Notes under the pieces: generated by a model | What the model was told of the DNA's origin: nothing | What the model saw: only the letters and a program-made list of their open reading frames with translations | Database searches by the model: none | Assembly: GCF_008974185.1 (NCBI RefSeq) | Contig: NZ_BKZP01000011.1 | Coordinates: forward strand, 1 to 64,000 | Reading direction: 5' to 3' | Source: Weizmannia acidilactici | GTDB taxonomy: Bacteria; Bacillota; Bacilli; Bacillales; Bacillaceae_C | Length of the DNA stretch: 64,000 nucleotides | Made by a program: the position numbers and the translations under genes | In this document: positions 46,158 to 55,721 of the stretch, in pieces | Position numbering within the stretch: the stretch's first letter is position 1 | Layout of the letters: each line of letters starts with the position of its first letter

Positions 46158-47522
46158 TTATTCTAAACAGTGAAAAGGATTTTGTAAACTTGGATGCTTT
46201 TCATTTTTCCAGATCCGGATATATCCCCGGCAGTCCTGGTGAAAGTCCGGCTTAAAAAGAATCCCCGGTCGCGGCTGCAGTAAGATTTTTTTCGTTGTTT
46301 CTGAAAGGGCAGGAAAAATAAGTGTAATGGTCGTTCCTTTTCCTTTTTCGCTGTCCACCTGAACGCTTCCGTTCATCGTTTCCACAAGGCGGAAAACGAC
46401 CATCATGCCATGTCCGGTTCCTTTCGATTCTTTCGTCGAGAAATAAGGTTCCCCCAGCCTGCTTTTTTGCGCTTCATCCATGCCGACACCTTCATCTGCG
46501 ATGATAATCGAGACTTTGGAACTGTCCTGCTTTGTATAAATGGAAAGGACTCCCCCGTTTGGCATCGCTTCAATGCCGTTTTTCATAATATTGATGAGGA
46601 TCTGCTGAAAGAACCCCGTATTGCCGACCATCTTACAGGAATGTAAGTGCGGGCGGATGTCAACAGCATTCATGTTCGCGAGCGGTTCCAGAATACGTAT
46701 TGCCTTTTCAATCTCTTCTTCCAAATTCAACACTTCAAGTTTTTCCGGTGCCGGTTTTGCAAATGTCAAGTAATACCGGATAATCCCTTCTGCCTGATCC
46801 AGCTCGCTTACGGCAATCGATATGTATTTTTTCTTGTCTTCCGGTATATCTTTGGATTCCATCAATAATTGTAAAAAGCCGCGTGTTGCGGTCAGCGGGT
46901 TTCTGATTTCATGCGATATGCTTGCCGCCAAATGGCTGACCACTTCCATTTTTTCCATCCGGATCAACCGGCGAAGGACAAGGTGCTGCTTCCGGATGTG
47001 TTCAACCATATAGCCGACGATAAACATGCCGTCTGACTGGATCGCCACATATGCGAATGAAAAAGGCAGTGTAATCGGCAAATGGAAGAATAGGTTCACA
47101 CCAATTATACTCCAGACTGTTATCCCAATCATGAGTGATGTCGACAGTAAAATTTTCTTTGGTATTGACAGCTGCATAAACTGTTTCTTCAGTAACATGA
47201 TCACGATATAGAACAAAACGATGTTAGAAATCGCAAACCATGAGTGCTCAAACCCTTTAAATAACCGCAGCCCGATCATAAGCACGATCATCCAGTATCT
47301 TGTAAATCTATTCGCATATAAGCAATCGATTACAAACGGAATATATCGCAAGTCGAAAATGATGCCGCCATGAATGGTCACCGGCATCAGCATGCAAAGG
47401 GAGATTGAAACGGTTAAAGAGTAACAAATCAAAATGTTAACCGCGTTTTTATTCGGTTTAGGCTGGCTTGTCCAATACTGAACAAAAAGGAGAGAAACGA
47501 AGATGACGAGAAGATTTAATTA
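46158..47522 (-). pseudogene. sporulation-type sensor histidine kinase with a lost start (KinB/KinD-like)
   Basis: The downstream part, 424 residues from a TTG at 47432, has five or so membrane helices, then the His-phosphorylation box 'SHLAASISHEIRNPLTATRG', and ATPase boxes N ('ILINIMKNGIEAMP'), G1 ('IIADEGVGM') and G2 ('KGTGHGMMVVFRLVE'; the usual GTGLGL is GTGHGM). Upstream, in the same frame, 'LNLLVIFVSLLFVQYW' supplies the missing first helix, but a TAA at 47520-47522 blocks it and no start codon lies between. TTG 47432 has no ribosome site. So the kinase is probably disabled or made poorly as a short form. Confidence 0.75.
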
Positions 47523-47699
47523 AAAAATATGATGTACTTTCCACAACCACGCCTCACTTGAATATGCACTGCCATCATTATAGCAATGATTCAGCGGAAC
47601 CTTTATAAAAAGATGATATTTGTTTTTTTTACCAGCCATGAATGGATTTAGAAAAGCGGGGCATCTTAATCATGGATCATTAGGATATGGGGTGGGAGA

Positions 47700-48266
47700 T
47701 TGAAACGCATTGTCATTATACTGTTCAGTGTTGTATTTATCATTGGAATGGCCGGACTGATGATTTATTTCATTATCAAGCATGATTCCCTGCGCTGGGT
47801 GATTGCACTTGGCGGCATTGCGTTAAGTGCGCTGCCGCTCGGATTGTTATTTTTGAAAAATAACCGAATCAATACGCCGACGGTCATTGGCTGGTACATA
47901 TTTGTTTTCTGCTCGATCGGCCTCGGTTCGATCGGGGGTTTTTACGACCGTTTTAAGTGGTGGGATACGTCAGTCCATTTTTATAAAGGCGTATTTGTGG
48001 CCTGTGTCGGCATTACGCTCTATAAAATGTTTATCCCGGAAACAGCCAGGCGGAATGTATCCCGGTGGATTCCCGTGCTTTTTGTGCTGTCTCTTGCCGT
48101 CATTGCCAGCGTGCTTTGGGAAGTGTATGAATTTTTGGGGGATGTGATCGCCTCCCATACGATGCAGCGCGGAGGAAATACAGATACTATGTATGATCTT
48201 TTGGCAGGCCTTTTTGGCGGAATCGCAATTGCGGTTTATACTGGCATCAGGAAGCAAAACGTTTAA
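47700..48266 (+). CDS. polytopic membrane protein of the YjdF/DUF2238-like type, copy 1
   Basis: This 188-residue protein has about five helices. Charged motifs sit between them: 'FKWWDTSVHFYKG', 'VLWEVYEFLGDVI' and 'DTMYDLLAGLFGG'. The order D-x-x-x-H-F, W-E-x-x-E and D-x-x-x-D recalls the DUF2238 (YjdF) and VanZ-like groups. The best start is a TTG at 47700, though GGTGGGAG is very close to it. The next gene is a tandem paralogue 17 bases on. Function unknown. Confidence 0.75.
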   Translation: MKRIVIILFSVVFIIGMAGLMIYFIIKHDSLRWVIALGGIALSALPLGLLFLKNNRINTPTVIGWYIFVFCSIGLGSIGGFYDRFKWWDTSVHFYKGVFVACVGITLYKMFIPETARRNVSRWIPVLFVLSLAVIASVLWEVYEFLGDVIASHTMQRGGNTDTMYDLLAGLFGGIAIAVYTGIRKQNV

Positions 48267-48283
48267 GAAGGAAAGTGGAAAAC

Positions 48284-48850
48284 ATGAACCGGAAAATCGT
48301 GCTCGGAATCAGTTTGGCTTATGTGGTGTGGATGGGTATATTAGCCGCCACACAATATGTTTCAGGGGAATCATGGAAGGCGGCGGTGGCAATCAGCGGC
48401 GTTCTTTGCGGCGCAGTTCCCCTCGTCCTTGACCTGTTTACAAAGTTTCGGTTCCATTTGCCCATCACCATTTCCTATTTTCTTTTTTTAATTGGTTCCC
48501 AGTATCTCGGCTCGATCCAGGGATGGTACGGCCTTGGCTGGTGGGACACATTGATGCACTTTGTGAGTGGATGCATTCTTGGGTTTACCGCAGTGGCTTT
48601 ATATGAACGATTGGTGCTGCGAAATGCGGGCAGAGAAATCTCCGCGTGGTTTGTATTTTTATGTGTGCTCGGGTTTGCTTCTTTGGGCGGTGTGTTATGG
48701 GAAATGTATGAATTTACCGCAGACCGGCTTTTCGGATCTACCTTGCAGGGGAGCGGAAATAAAGATACGATGACCGATCTGATAGCGGATATGCTCGGCG
48801 GATTGGCTATTGCCTTGTGGTCAGGTATCCGGACCAAGATGAAGTACTAA
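48284..48850 (+). CDS. polytopic membrane protein of the YjdF/DUF2238-like type, copy 2
   Basis: A 188-residue paralogue of the preceding gene with the same motifs: 'LGWWDTLMHFVSG', 'VLWEMYEFTADRL' and 'DTMTDLIADMLGG'. ATG 48284 lies about eight bases after AGAAGGAAAG. Duplicate membrane proteins with matching acidic/His sites might form a heterodimer. Confidence 0.8.
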   Translation: MNRKIVLGISLAYVVWMGILAATQYVSGESWKAAVAISGVLCGAVPLVLDLFTKFRFHLPITISYFLFLIGSQYLGSIQGWYGLGWWDTLMHFVSGCILGFTAVALYERLVLRNAGREISAWFVFLCVLGFASLGGVLWEMYEFTADRLFGSTLQGSGNKDTMTDLIADMLGGLAIALWSGIRTKMKY

Positions 48851-48907
48851 GTTTTGTTGGAATTGGACCGAAACATGGCGAAATGGTGCCGCAACCACTC
48901 CCTCCAA

Positions 48908-48943
48908 ACAAAAACCCCGGCTTTGAAAATCAAAGCGGGGGTC
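48908..48943. terminator. bidirectional terminator
   Basis: ACCCCGGCTTTGA / TCAAAGCGGGGGT hairpin; T-run on the minus strand and CCGTTTT on the plus side. It ends both the membrane-protein pair and the sugar-binding-protein gene. Confidence 0.8.
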
Positions 48944-48949
48944 CCGTTT

Positions 48950-49999
48950 TCATTGGTAAACTTCCTGTTTGGTATAAAATTTGTCTTGGATCACTGTATC
49001 TTTAATATTGCGCTTTGTGACCGCAATCGGTTCGAGTAAAATCGTAGGGACATTGATTTTTCCGTTGTTTATGGTAGTGTCAGTGGTTACCTTTTTCCCT
49101 TCTGCCACATGGACGGCCAGTTTTGCCGCCTCCGTTGCAATTTTAGAAATCGGTTTGTACACGGTCATTGTTTGCGTTCCTTTTAAAATGCGGTGGATGG
49201 CCGGCAGTTCCGCATCCTGGCCCGATACCGGCACTTTCCTGGCCAAGCCAGCTGTATCAAGTGCTTCAATCACCCCGCCGGCCGTCCCGTCGTTTGCGGC
49301 AATGACCGCATCAATCTTGTTTCCGCGTTTTTTCAAAAGCGCCTGCATATTTTTTTTCGCCGTTTCCGGATCCCATTCGTTTGTATACTGATCGTACACC
49401 AGTTTCACTTTTCCTTTATCGATCAGGGGCTTGAGCACGTTCATGGCCCCCTGCCGGAACAGAATGGCATTATGGTCGGATTCCGCGCCGCCGACATAAG
49501 CAAAATTCCCTTCAGGCTGGTGCTTCAAAATTTCCTTCGCCTGCAGTTCCCCGACTTTTTCATTGTCAAACGAAATATAATAATCGACATTGGCATTTGT
49601 AATCAGGCGGTCGTATGATATAACTTTTACGCCGGATTTGTGCGCCATCGTGACAATTTTGGCTGCGATCTCCGCATTATGGGGCACGACGACCAAAATA
49701 TCCACACCTTCTTCGATCAGCAATTTGGCCTGGTCGATCTGCACATCATCCAGCCCGTTCGCAGCCAGCGTTTTCACTTCCCCTCCGAGATCTTTCACTT
49801 GTTTTTCGAATAATTTTTTATCCCTGTACCAGCGTGCATCTTTTAACGTATCAATTAAAAAACCGACATAGACTTGATCCTCATTTTTGATCAATTTGAC
49901 TTTCCGGCCGTTGCTCGTGTTGTCTGCCGTATTGGAGCAAGCCGGGATAATCAAGGCCGACACGATAAGAAGCACCATCAATTTCCAATATTTTTTCAC
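48950..49999 (-). CDS. sugar-binding lipoprotein, XylF/ChvE-like
   Basis: The 349-residue lipoprotein has a signal peptide with lipobox LIIPAC (Cys21), then a type I periplasmic-binding fold: 'VYVGFLIDTLKDARWYRDKK', 'EGVDILVVVPHNAEIAAKIV', 'VISYDRLITNANVDYYISFD', 'AVIAANDGTAGGVIEAL' and 'PVSGQDAELPAIHRIL'. This is the D-xylose/D-glucose-binding XylF group. No ABC genes follow. Instead it sits 14 bases behind a chemoreceptor gene, so it may serve chemotaxis or be a shared binding protein. Confidence 0.9.
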   Translation of the reverse strand: MKKYWKLMVLLIVSALIIPACSNTADNTSNGRKVKLIKNEDQVYVGFLIDTLKDARWYRDKKLFEKQVKDLGGEVKTLAANGLDDVQIDQAKLLIEEGVDILVVVPHNAEIAAKIVTMAHKSGVKVISYDRLITNANVDYYISFDNEKVGELQAKEILKHQPEGNFAYVGGAESDHNAILFRQGAMNVLKPLIDKGKVKLVYDQYTNEWDPETAKKNMQALLKKRGNKIDAVIAANDGTAGGVIEALDTAGLARKVPVSGQDAELPAIHRILKGTQTMTVYKPISKIATEAAKLAVHVAEGKKVTTDTTINNGKINVPTILLEPIAVTKRNIKDTVIQDKFYTKQEVYQ

Positions 50000-50013
50000 C
50001 CGGTAGGCCCCCT

Positions 50014-51720
50014 TTAAAGCGTAAATTTCCTGACGAGGCTGTTCATCTGTTCCACCATTGATGCAAGCGTCTTGGCGCTTTCTGCGATCGATTCGATGGA
50101 ATGGCGCTGTTCCAATACGGAAGCTGAAATTTCCTCAGCACCCGCGGCGGATTCCTCGGTCACGGCGGCAATATGTTCAACCGATTCGCCCATTTTTTGG
50201 CTGGACGCTAAAATATGGGAAAAAGCGGCGGAGACTCCCTGGATTCTTTCGGCCATGTCTTCCACCTTGGCTTTAATGATTTCAAACTGTTTTCCGGTCG
50301 TTTCAATTTGCACGGAACCTTTTTGGACTTCTTGAAAGCCTTCGGATAAATCCGATGCAATTTTTCCGGCCGCATCTTGAATGGAAAACACGATGGAAGT
50401 AATTTCGCCGACAGACTGCGCCACCCCGTCCGCAAGTTTTCGAACTTCTTCCGCCACAACGGCAAAACCGCTCCCTGCTTCACCGGCACGGGCGGCTTCG
50501 ATGGATGCGTTAAGCGAAAGCAAATTCGTCTGAGCGGCAATGCCTTTAATGACATCGACGATTTTCGCAATCGCATGGGCCTGTTCCTCCAAATGTTTTA
50601 CATTGGCAACCGATTGCCGGAACGTATCCGTAATCGTATGCATTTGCTGCAAAGACATCTGCATGAGCGCATTTCCGGATGAGGACGCTTCGAGCACTTC
50701 ATTGGAAAATCCAACGAGTTTTTCATTATGGCTTTGCGCCTCCGCCAATTCTTCATTGAAAGTCTGCGCACTTTGGGAAATGAAAGAAGCGTTTTCAGCC
50801 TGGGTGCCTGCCCCGGACGCCATTTCTTCAATCGTTACGGCAATCTGGCCGCTCCCTTCATGCAAGGATTCGGTCGAGGAAAACAGATTTGTGCTGTGCC
50901 GGTCGATTTCATCGGAGACCGTCCGAATTTCGGCAATCATGTTCCGGAGATTTTCCCCCATTTCATTCATAGAAGCGGCGAGTTGCCCGATTTCGTCCCG
51001 GCCGTCGTACGTGATTTCGGCTGAATCAAGTTTCCCACTTGCGACTTCTTTGCTGCGGTTTACAATGTTTTTCAAATGATGGCTGATCCGCCAGCTGATA
51101 AGAATCAGGCAGATGAGGGAAAAGAACAAGGAGCCTGCTGAAGACAAGATGAGCAGCAACTTGACATGTTGCAACTTGTTCTGTGACTTCTGCAATGAGG
51201 CTGTACTGGATTCATCTGCAGATGTTTTCAATGTTTCCCCAAGTTTTGCCATTTTCAGTTTCAATTGATTTGTCGATGTGTACAAGGTTTGGAATTTGCT
51301 TGTATTCATCTGCTGGACGTTCGGAACGACATTGCTGAAAAAGTATTGGTCAAGCTGGTTGTTCGCGTCTATCATTTGGTTAAAAGTATCCAGTTCCCGG
51401 CCTGACAAATACGGCTTGATCTGTTTTGCCGTTTGGACAAAGGACTTGCTGTACGTTAAATATTCCGTCAACATCTTATCATGGGAAAGGATGATGTACT
51501 CCGGGATCATCGTATATTTTTCATTAAAAAGCTTAACAAGCGTGCCCGCCTGTATCGCCATTTTGTTTCTTTCTTTGGCACCTTCCATTAAGCGGCTTGT
51601 ATTTGCCAAAGAGATAGACGTGATCACAACAGCTGTGAGAAAGGCCACTGCCATCATCAGCATAGCTGCAAAATATTTGCCGCCGATCGTTATGTTTCTC
51701 CATCTTAGTTGTTTGAACAA
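50014..51720 (-). CDS. methyl-accepting chemotaxis protein
   Basis: The 568-residue receptor has two transmembrane helices (about residues 15-37 and 190-210) around a helical-bundle sensor, a HAMP domain ('[20 protein letters not shown]'), and a long cytoplasmic coiled coil with the conserved tip '[20 protein letters not shown]' '[18 protein letters not shown]'. It passes signals to CheA/CheW. The four-helix sensor is of the type that can dock a periplasmic sugar-binding protein, and the gene for one follows directly. A GGAGGTGGG site (AAGGAGGTGGGATTTTTTG) precedes the start. Confidence 0.93.
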   Translation of the reverse strand: MFKQLRWRNITIGGKYFAAMLMMAVAFLTAVVITSISLANTSRLMEGAKERNKMAIQAGTLVKLFNEKYTMIPEYIILSHDKMLTEYLTYSKSFVQTAKQIKPYLSGRELDTFNQMIDANNQLDQYFFSNVVPNVQQMNTSKFQTLYTSTNQLKLKMAKLGETLKTSADESSTASLQKSQNKLQHVKLLLILSSAGSLFFSLICLILISWRISHHLKNIVNRSKEVASGKLDSAEITYDGRDEIGQLAASMNEMGENLRNMIAEIRTVSDEIDRHSTNLFSSTESLHEGSGQIAVTIEEMASGAGTQAENASFISQSAQTFNEELAEAQSHNEKLVGFSNEVLEASSSGNALMQMSLQQMHTITDTFRQSVANVKHLEEQAHAIAKIVDVIKGIAAQTNLLSLNASIEAARAGEAGSGFAVVAEEVRKLADGVAQSVGEITSIVFSIQDAAGKIASDLSEGFQEVQKGSVQIETTGKQFEIIKAKVEDMAERIQGVSAAFSHILASSQKMGESVEHIAAVTEESAAGAEEISASVLEQRHSIESIAESAKTLASMVEQMNSLVRKFTL

Positions 51721-51916
51721 AAAATCCCACCTCCTTGATGCGGATTCTAATTATCCCATCCACCTTTCATATCGGCAGAAAGCAGAGAGGGTTTACATTT
51801 GTTTTTTGTTAACATCCTACAATAAAGGCTCGAAAAACACAGGCCGGTTGGTGTATAATTCAAAAATGGATGAGTACGGTATGAAACTGAATTTTATTTG
51901 AAAGTGAGTGATCCCA

Positions 51917-52636
51917 ATGGGACGCAAATGGAATAATATAAAGGATAAAAAAGCGGCGAAGGATGCAAACACAAGCCGTATTTATGCAAAATTCGGGCGC
52001 GAAATTTATGTTGCGGCAAAGCAGGGGGAACCGGATCCGGTGTCGAACAGCGCTTTGAAAATGGTCCTCGAACGGGCGAAAACATACAGCGTGCCGAAAT
52101 CGATCATTGACCGCGCGATTGAAAAAGCAAAAGGCGGGTCGGATGAAAATTATGACGAACTGCGCTATGAAGGGTTCGGCCCGAACGGTTCGATGGTGAT
52201 TGTCGATACGTTGACGAATAACGTGAACCGCACCGCTTCCGAAGTGCGCGCCGCGTTCGGGAAAAACGGCGGCAATATGGGCGTCAGCGGCTCGGTTGCC
52301 TATGCGTTTGACAAAACGGCGGTGATCGGCGTTGAAGGGAAAACGGCGGATGAAGTGCTCGAACTTTTATTGGAAGCGGATATTGATGTGCGCGATGTGT
52401 TTGAGGAAGATGGCGCCGTCATTGTTTACGCCGAACCGGACCAGTTCCACGCTGTTCAGGAAGCTTTCCAAAATGCCGGTATCTCGGAATTTACGGTTGC
52501 CGAGCTGACGATGCTGCCGCAAAACTATGTGACGCTTTCTGAAGAAGACCAGGCGAAATTTGAAAAGTTGATCGATGCGCTGGAAGATTTGGAAGACGTC
52601 CAACAAGTGTACCATAATGTGGATTTAGGGGAATAA
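51917..52636 (+). CDS. yeeI: YebC/PmpR-family regulatory protein YeeI
   Basis: The 239-residue cytoplasmic protein matches the YeeI subgroup of the YebC family: '[20 protein letters not shown]' 'RIYAKFG', '[20 protein letters not shown]', '[20 protein letters not shown]' and '[17 protein letters not shown]'. YebC-type proteins act as DNA-binding regulators, and some are now known to help ribosomes through proline stretches. ATG 51917 follows AAAGTGAG. Two hairpins follow. Confidence 0.95.
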   Translation: MGRKWNNIKDKKAAKDANTSRIYAKFGREIYVAAKQGEPDPVSNSALKMVLERAKTYSVPKSIIDRAIEKAKGGSDENYDELRYEGFGPNGSMVIVDTLTNNVNRTASEVRAAFGKNGGNMGVSGSVAYAFDKTAVIGVEGKTADEVLELLLEADIDVRDVFEEDGAVIVYAEPDQFHAVQEAFQNAGISEFTVAELTMLPQNYVTLSEEDQAKFEKLIDALEDLEDVQQVYHNVDLGE

Positions 52637-52638
52637 AA

Positions 52639-52714
52639 TTTGGCGGCCGGGCACGTGCCGGGCCGCCAAAAGAAAAGCGGTAAGATATCTGTTGTGGTAT
52701 CTTGCCGCTTTTAA
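52639..52714 (+). terminator. two consecutive hairpins after yeeI
   Basis: TTGGCGGCCGGGCACGTGCC pairs with its continuation GGGCCGCCAA (52639-52670). A second stem AGCGGTAAGATA / TATCTTGCCGCT ending in TTTTAATTT (52676-52714) is the likely terminator. Confidence 0.8.
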
Positions 52715-52847
52715 TTTGTTAAAGGTTAAAAATTGCTTTTTCAGAACCTCACAAGTGCCCTCCGCGTTTTTGCATGTTCGATAAAATCGTCTAAAGCGTG
52801 CCGCTATAATGAAATGACCAATTCTGATCCAAATAGAGTGGGTTTTC

Positions 52848-53190
52848 TGTGAGCGAACATCCGAATATCAATGTAGGCGGACTTCAATCGGGCAATATGA
52901 TGACGAACGCGCGGATGAACTGATTGAAAAAACGCTGAACAATTTGCCGCAGTATAAAGCGAAATACGTGGTGCTTGATTTGACGGCGCTTGATGTAGAT
53001 GAAGATCGGCACAGCCTCCGCTTTAATGGGCACGAAAACCATCCTGGTCGGCATTTCCCCTTCCATGAGCCTGGCCATTTCGTCTTCCGGGCTGGATTTC
53101 AGCCGGTTTGACTGCTTCCAGACCCTCCAGCACAGCATCCATTACGCGCATCGGAACGGGCTTTTCGATAAACATCGGCGCCCGTTTTTT
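52848..53190 (+). pseudogene. STAS-domain (RsbR/anti-anti-sigma type) protein, frameshifted
   Basis: Frames combine to 'YDDERADELIEKTLNNLPQY' 'KAKYVVLDLTALDV' and then 'ALMGTKTILVGISPSMSLAI' 'SSSGLDFSRFDCFQTLQHSI' 'HYAHRNG'. This is a STAS domain of the RsbR co-antagonist type (stressosome or sigma-B control). GTG 52848 may be near the original start. At least two frameshifts are seen. Confidence 0.8.
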
Positions 53191-53309
53191 TGGGGCTGCG
53201 GGGCTTAATGTCATTCGAGTAAAAACACCGCCTGATGAACGCTCTCCGTACAGGGAGAACCTATTTGTGAAAAAAGATTGACTGTATAGCGGTTATATAC
53301 TTTATCATT

Positions 53310-53362
53310 TGGCTGGGTTGATGGCCGCGGGGGCTTTGTAAATCCGCGGCCATCCACACAGT
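53310..53362. repeat. internally deleted copy of the Bacillaceae repeat
   Basis: GTTGATGGCCGCGGGGGCTT and ATCCGCGGCCATCC are the two ends of copy 1 (16797-16936) with the middle removed; they form a strong hairpin. Confidence 0.6.
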
Positions 53363-53436
53363 CTATCATTTCAAAACGATGGATCCGGCTCCGGCCGGCA
53401 ACCGATCCATTTTTTGTGCAAAAGGCGGGGGAGCAT

Positions 53437-54015
53437 ATGAAAATCATTGTGGGCATGACGGGTGCGACGGGAGCGATTTTCGGCATCCGCCTGCTTAAAT
53501 TGCTGAAAGAGGCAGGTGTGGAAACGCATCTGGTAATGTCAAAATGGGCGGGGGTCAATATCGAAACGGAAACCCCGTACCATATTAAAGAAGTTGAAAA
53601 GCTGGCTGATGTTGTCTATTCTTTTAAAGATCTGGGGGCGGCGATTTCCAGCGGCTCATTCCAGGTCGATGGCATGATCGTGGCGCCATGCAGCATGAAA
53701 ACGCTGGCCTCGATCCGGATCGGGTATACCGATAACCTTGTTACGCGCGCGGCCGATGTGATGTTAAAAGAACGGAAAAAACTGCTGCTTTTAACGCGGG
53801 AAGCGCCGCTCAACGATATCCACCTGGAAAACATGCTTGCCCTCTCCAGGATGGGGGCGGTCATTTTTCCGCCGATGCCCGCGTTTTACAACAAGCCGGA
53901 AACGATTGATGACATTGTGAACCATATTGTGTACCGCGTTATGGATCAGTTCGGGATCCATGCGCCGGAAGAAAAAAGATGGTACGGGTTGAAAAGCAGG
54001 AGGGTGGAACGATGA
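53437..54015 (+). CDS. ubiX: UbiX-family flavin prenyltransferase
   Basis: UbiX joins dimethylallyl phosphate to reduced FMN to make prenyl-FMN, the cofactor of UbiD decarboxylases. The 192-residue protein has the FMN loop 'VGMTGATGAIFGIRLLK', 'AISSGSFQVDGMIVAPCSMK' and 'LLTREAPLNDIHLENMLALS'. ATG 53437 follows GGGGGAG. It overlaps the LpdD-like gene by four bases. The expected UbiD partner is not in the window. Confidence 0.95.
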   Translation: MKIIVGMTGATGAIFGIRLLKLLKEAGVETHLVMSKWAGVNIETETPYHIKEVEKLADVVYSFKDLGAAISSGSFQVDGMIVAPCSMKTLASIRIGYTDNLVTRAADVMLKERKKLLLLTREAPLNDIHLENMLALSRMGAVIFPPMPAFYNKPETIDDIVNHIVYRVMDQFGIHAPEEKRWYGLKSRRVER

Positions 54016-54362
54016 TCCATCTCGAGAAAACGAAGGGGCGCGTCCATCTCGTTTTGGACGCCTGTTTTATGGGCGAAGACATTGTCGTCATGATCTCCGG
54101 CGGCGACCGCCCGCACCTCGGCACGATTTCCGCCGGGGCAAGGCTTGAGCCGATGCAGACAGTCCAACTGCAAAACCATAAGGAATTTTATATCACCGAA
54201 GAGGTGGCCGTCCGCCTCCGCAAGCATTTCAGGGGCAATTTCGCCGTTCTGTCCGGCACCCATCTTGACAACGCAAGCAAGGAAGAAATCAACTGGATGA
54301 CAGAAATGGCCATTGAACTGGGAGATGCATTGATTGAACAATTGAAGGGAAAAACTTCTTAA
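54012..54362 (+). CDS. LpdD-like prenyl-FMN chaperone / decarboxylase subunit D
   Basis: The 116-residue protein matches the small third subunit (subunit D, LpdD/BsdD-neighbour type) seen beside UbiX and UbiD genes for gallate or hydroxybenzoate decarboxylases: 'DIVVMISGGDRPHLGTISAG', 'FYITEEVAVRLRKHF' and 'NFAVLSGTHLDNASKEEINW'. Such proteins are thought to help carry prenyl-FMN. ATG 54012 overlaps the ubiX stop (ATGA). Confidence 0.82.
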   Translation: MIHLEKTKGRVHLVLDACFMGEDIVVMISGGDRPHLGTISAGARLEPMQTVQLQNHKEFYITEEVAVRLRKHFRGNFAVLSGTHLDNASKEEINWMTEMAIELGDALIEQLKGKTS

Positions 54363-54440
54363 AAGCGGAAAGGCCGGGCAGCCTCTGCTTCACTTTTTCT
54401 TGAAATTTTCATACGATTTCGTTTATACTTAAAATAACAT

Positions 54441-54454
54441 ACTAACCGGTTAGT
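54441..54454. promoter_or_regulatory. palindromic operator before the acyl-CoA operon
   Basis: ACTAACCGGTTAGT is a perfect 14-bp palindrome. It lies between a promoter-like TTTATACTTAAAATAACAT and the ribosome site, as expected for a TetR/AcrR-type repressor. The TetR gene at 58230 is the natural candidate. Confidence 0.8.
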
Positions 54455-54476
54455 TAGCGAAAGGGGGATGGGCAGT

Positions 54477-55721
54477 GTGAATTTTGATTATTCGCCGAAA
54501 GTGAAAGAACTGATTTCAAAGCTTGAGCGTTTTATGGAAGAGAATGTGTACCCGAATGAAAAGGTTTTTGAAGAGCAGCTGAATGCGCAGGAAACAAGAT
54601 GGACCGTGCCGCCGGTGATGGAAGAACTGAAAGCAAAGGCGAAGAAAGAAGGATTGTGGAATTTATTTTTGCCGGACAGCGAGTACGGGGCGGGGCTTAC
54701 GAATCTGGAGTATGCGCCGCTGTGCGAAATCATGGGGAGGTCTTTCATCGGGCCGGAAATATTTAACTGCAACGCCCCGGATACCGGGAATATGGAAGTG
54801 CTTGTCCGTTATGGGAGCGAAGAACAGAAGGAGAAATGGCTGAAGCCGCTTTTAAACGGGGAGATCCGTTCCTGTTTTTCGATGACGGAGCCGGATGTGG
54901 CTTCTTCGGATGCGACCAATATTTCGTGCAGCATTGTGCGCGATGGCGATGAATATATCATTAATGGGCGGAAATGGTGGTCATCGGGGGCCGGCGATCC
55001 ACGCTGCAAAATCGCGATCGTGATGGGGAAAACCGGCCCAGATGCGCCGCGCCATGAGCAGCAGTCTATGATTCTCGTGCCGCTTGATACGCCGGGGGTG
55101 AAGATTGAGAGAATGCTGCCGGTTTTTGGATATGACGATGCACCGCACGGCCATGCCGAAATTACATATGAAAATGTGCGCGTGCCGGCGGAGAACATCA
55201 TTTGGGGCGAAGGAAAAGGATTTGCGATTGCGCAGGGAAGGCTCGGCCCGGGCAGGATCCACCACTGCATGCGGCTGATCGGGGCAGCAGAGCGCGCGCT
55301 TGAAGAATTATGCAAGCGCATACAAAATCGTGCGCCGTTTGGAAAGCCGCTCGCAAAACAAGGCGTCATCCAGCAGTGGGTGGCTGAGTCCCGCATCGAA
55401 ATTGAACAGGCGCGGCTGTTGACGCTTAAAGCGGCGTATATGATGGATACGGTCGGCAACAAGGAAGCGAAAAAAGAAATTGCGATGATCAAAGCGGTCG
55501 CACCGCGGATGGCACTGGCTGTCATTGACCGCGCAATCCAGGCGTTCGGCGCAGCCGGCGTTTCGTCCGATTTCCCGCTTGCAAGACATTGGGCAAACGC
55601 CCGTACATTGCGGCTGGCGGACGGGCCGGATGAAGTGCACCTTGCGCAGATTGCAAAGCTGGAGCTGAAAAAATACCAAGAAGGGGGAAGTGCGGCCCAT
55701 GAACGTGTTCGAATTGTTTAG
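54477..55721 (+). CDS. acyl-CoA dehydrogenase, ACAD10/ACAD11-like
   Basis: The flavoprotein (414 residues from GTG 54477; an ATG at 54468 abuts the GGGGG site) has '[20 protein letters not shown]' (FAD/substrate strand), '[20 protein letters not shown]', '[20 protein letters not shown]' and '[20 protein letters not shown]'. 'GRIHHCMR' and 'LADGPDEVH' are typical of the ACAD10/11 and LvaC branch, not of ordinary short/medium-chain enzymes with a C-terminal catalytic Glu. In that branch the enzyme works on 4-phosphoacyl-CoA. First gene of the operon; it overlaps the SDR gene by 23 bases. Confidence 0.88.
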   Translation: MNFDYSPKVKELISKLERFMEENVYPNEKVFEEQLNAQETRWTVPPVMEELKAKAKKEGLWNLFLPDSEYGAGLTNLEYAPLCEIMGRSFIGPEIFNCNAPDTGNMEVLVRYGSEEQKEKWLKPLLNGEIRSCFSMTEPDVASSDATNISCSIVRDGDEYIINGRKWWSSGAGDPRCKIAIVMGKTGPDAPRHEQQSMILVPLDTPGVKIERMLPVFGYDDAPHGHAEITYENVRVPAENIIWGEGKGFAIAQGRLGPGRIHHCMRLIGAAERALEELCKRIQNRAPFGKPLAKQGVIQQWVAESRIEIEQARLLTLKAAYMMDTVGNKEAKKEIAMIKAVAPRMALAVIDRAIQAFGAAGVSSDFPLARHWANARTLRLADGPDEVHLAQIAKLELKKYQEGGSAAHERVRIV

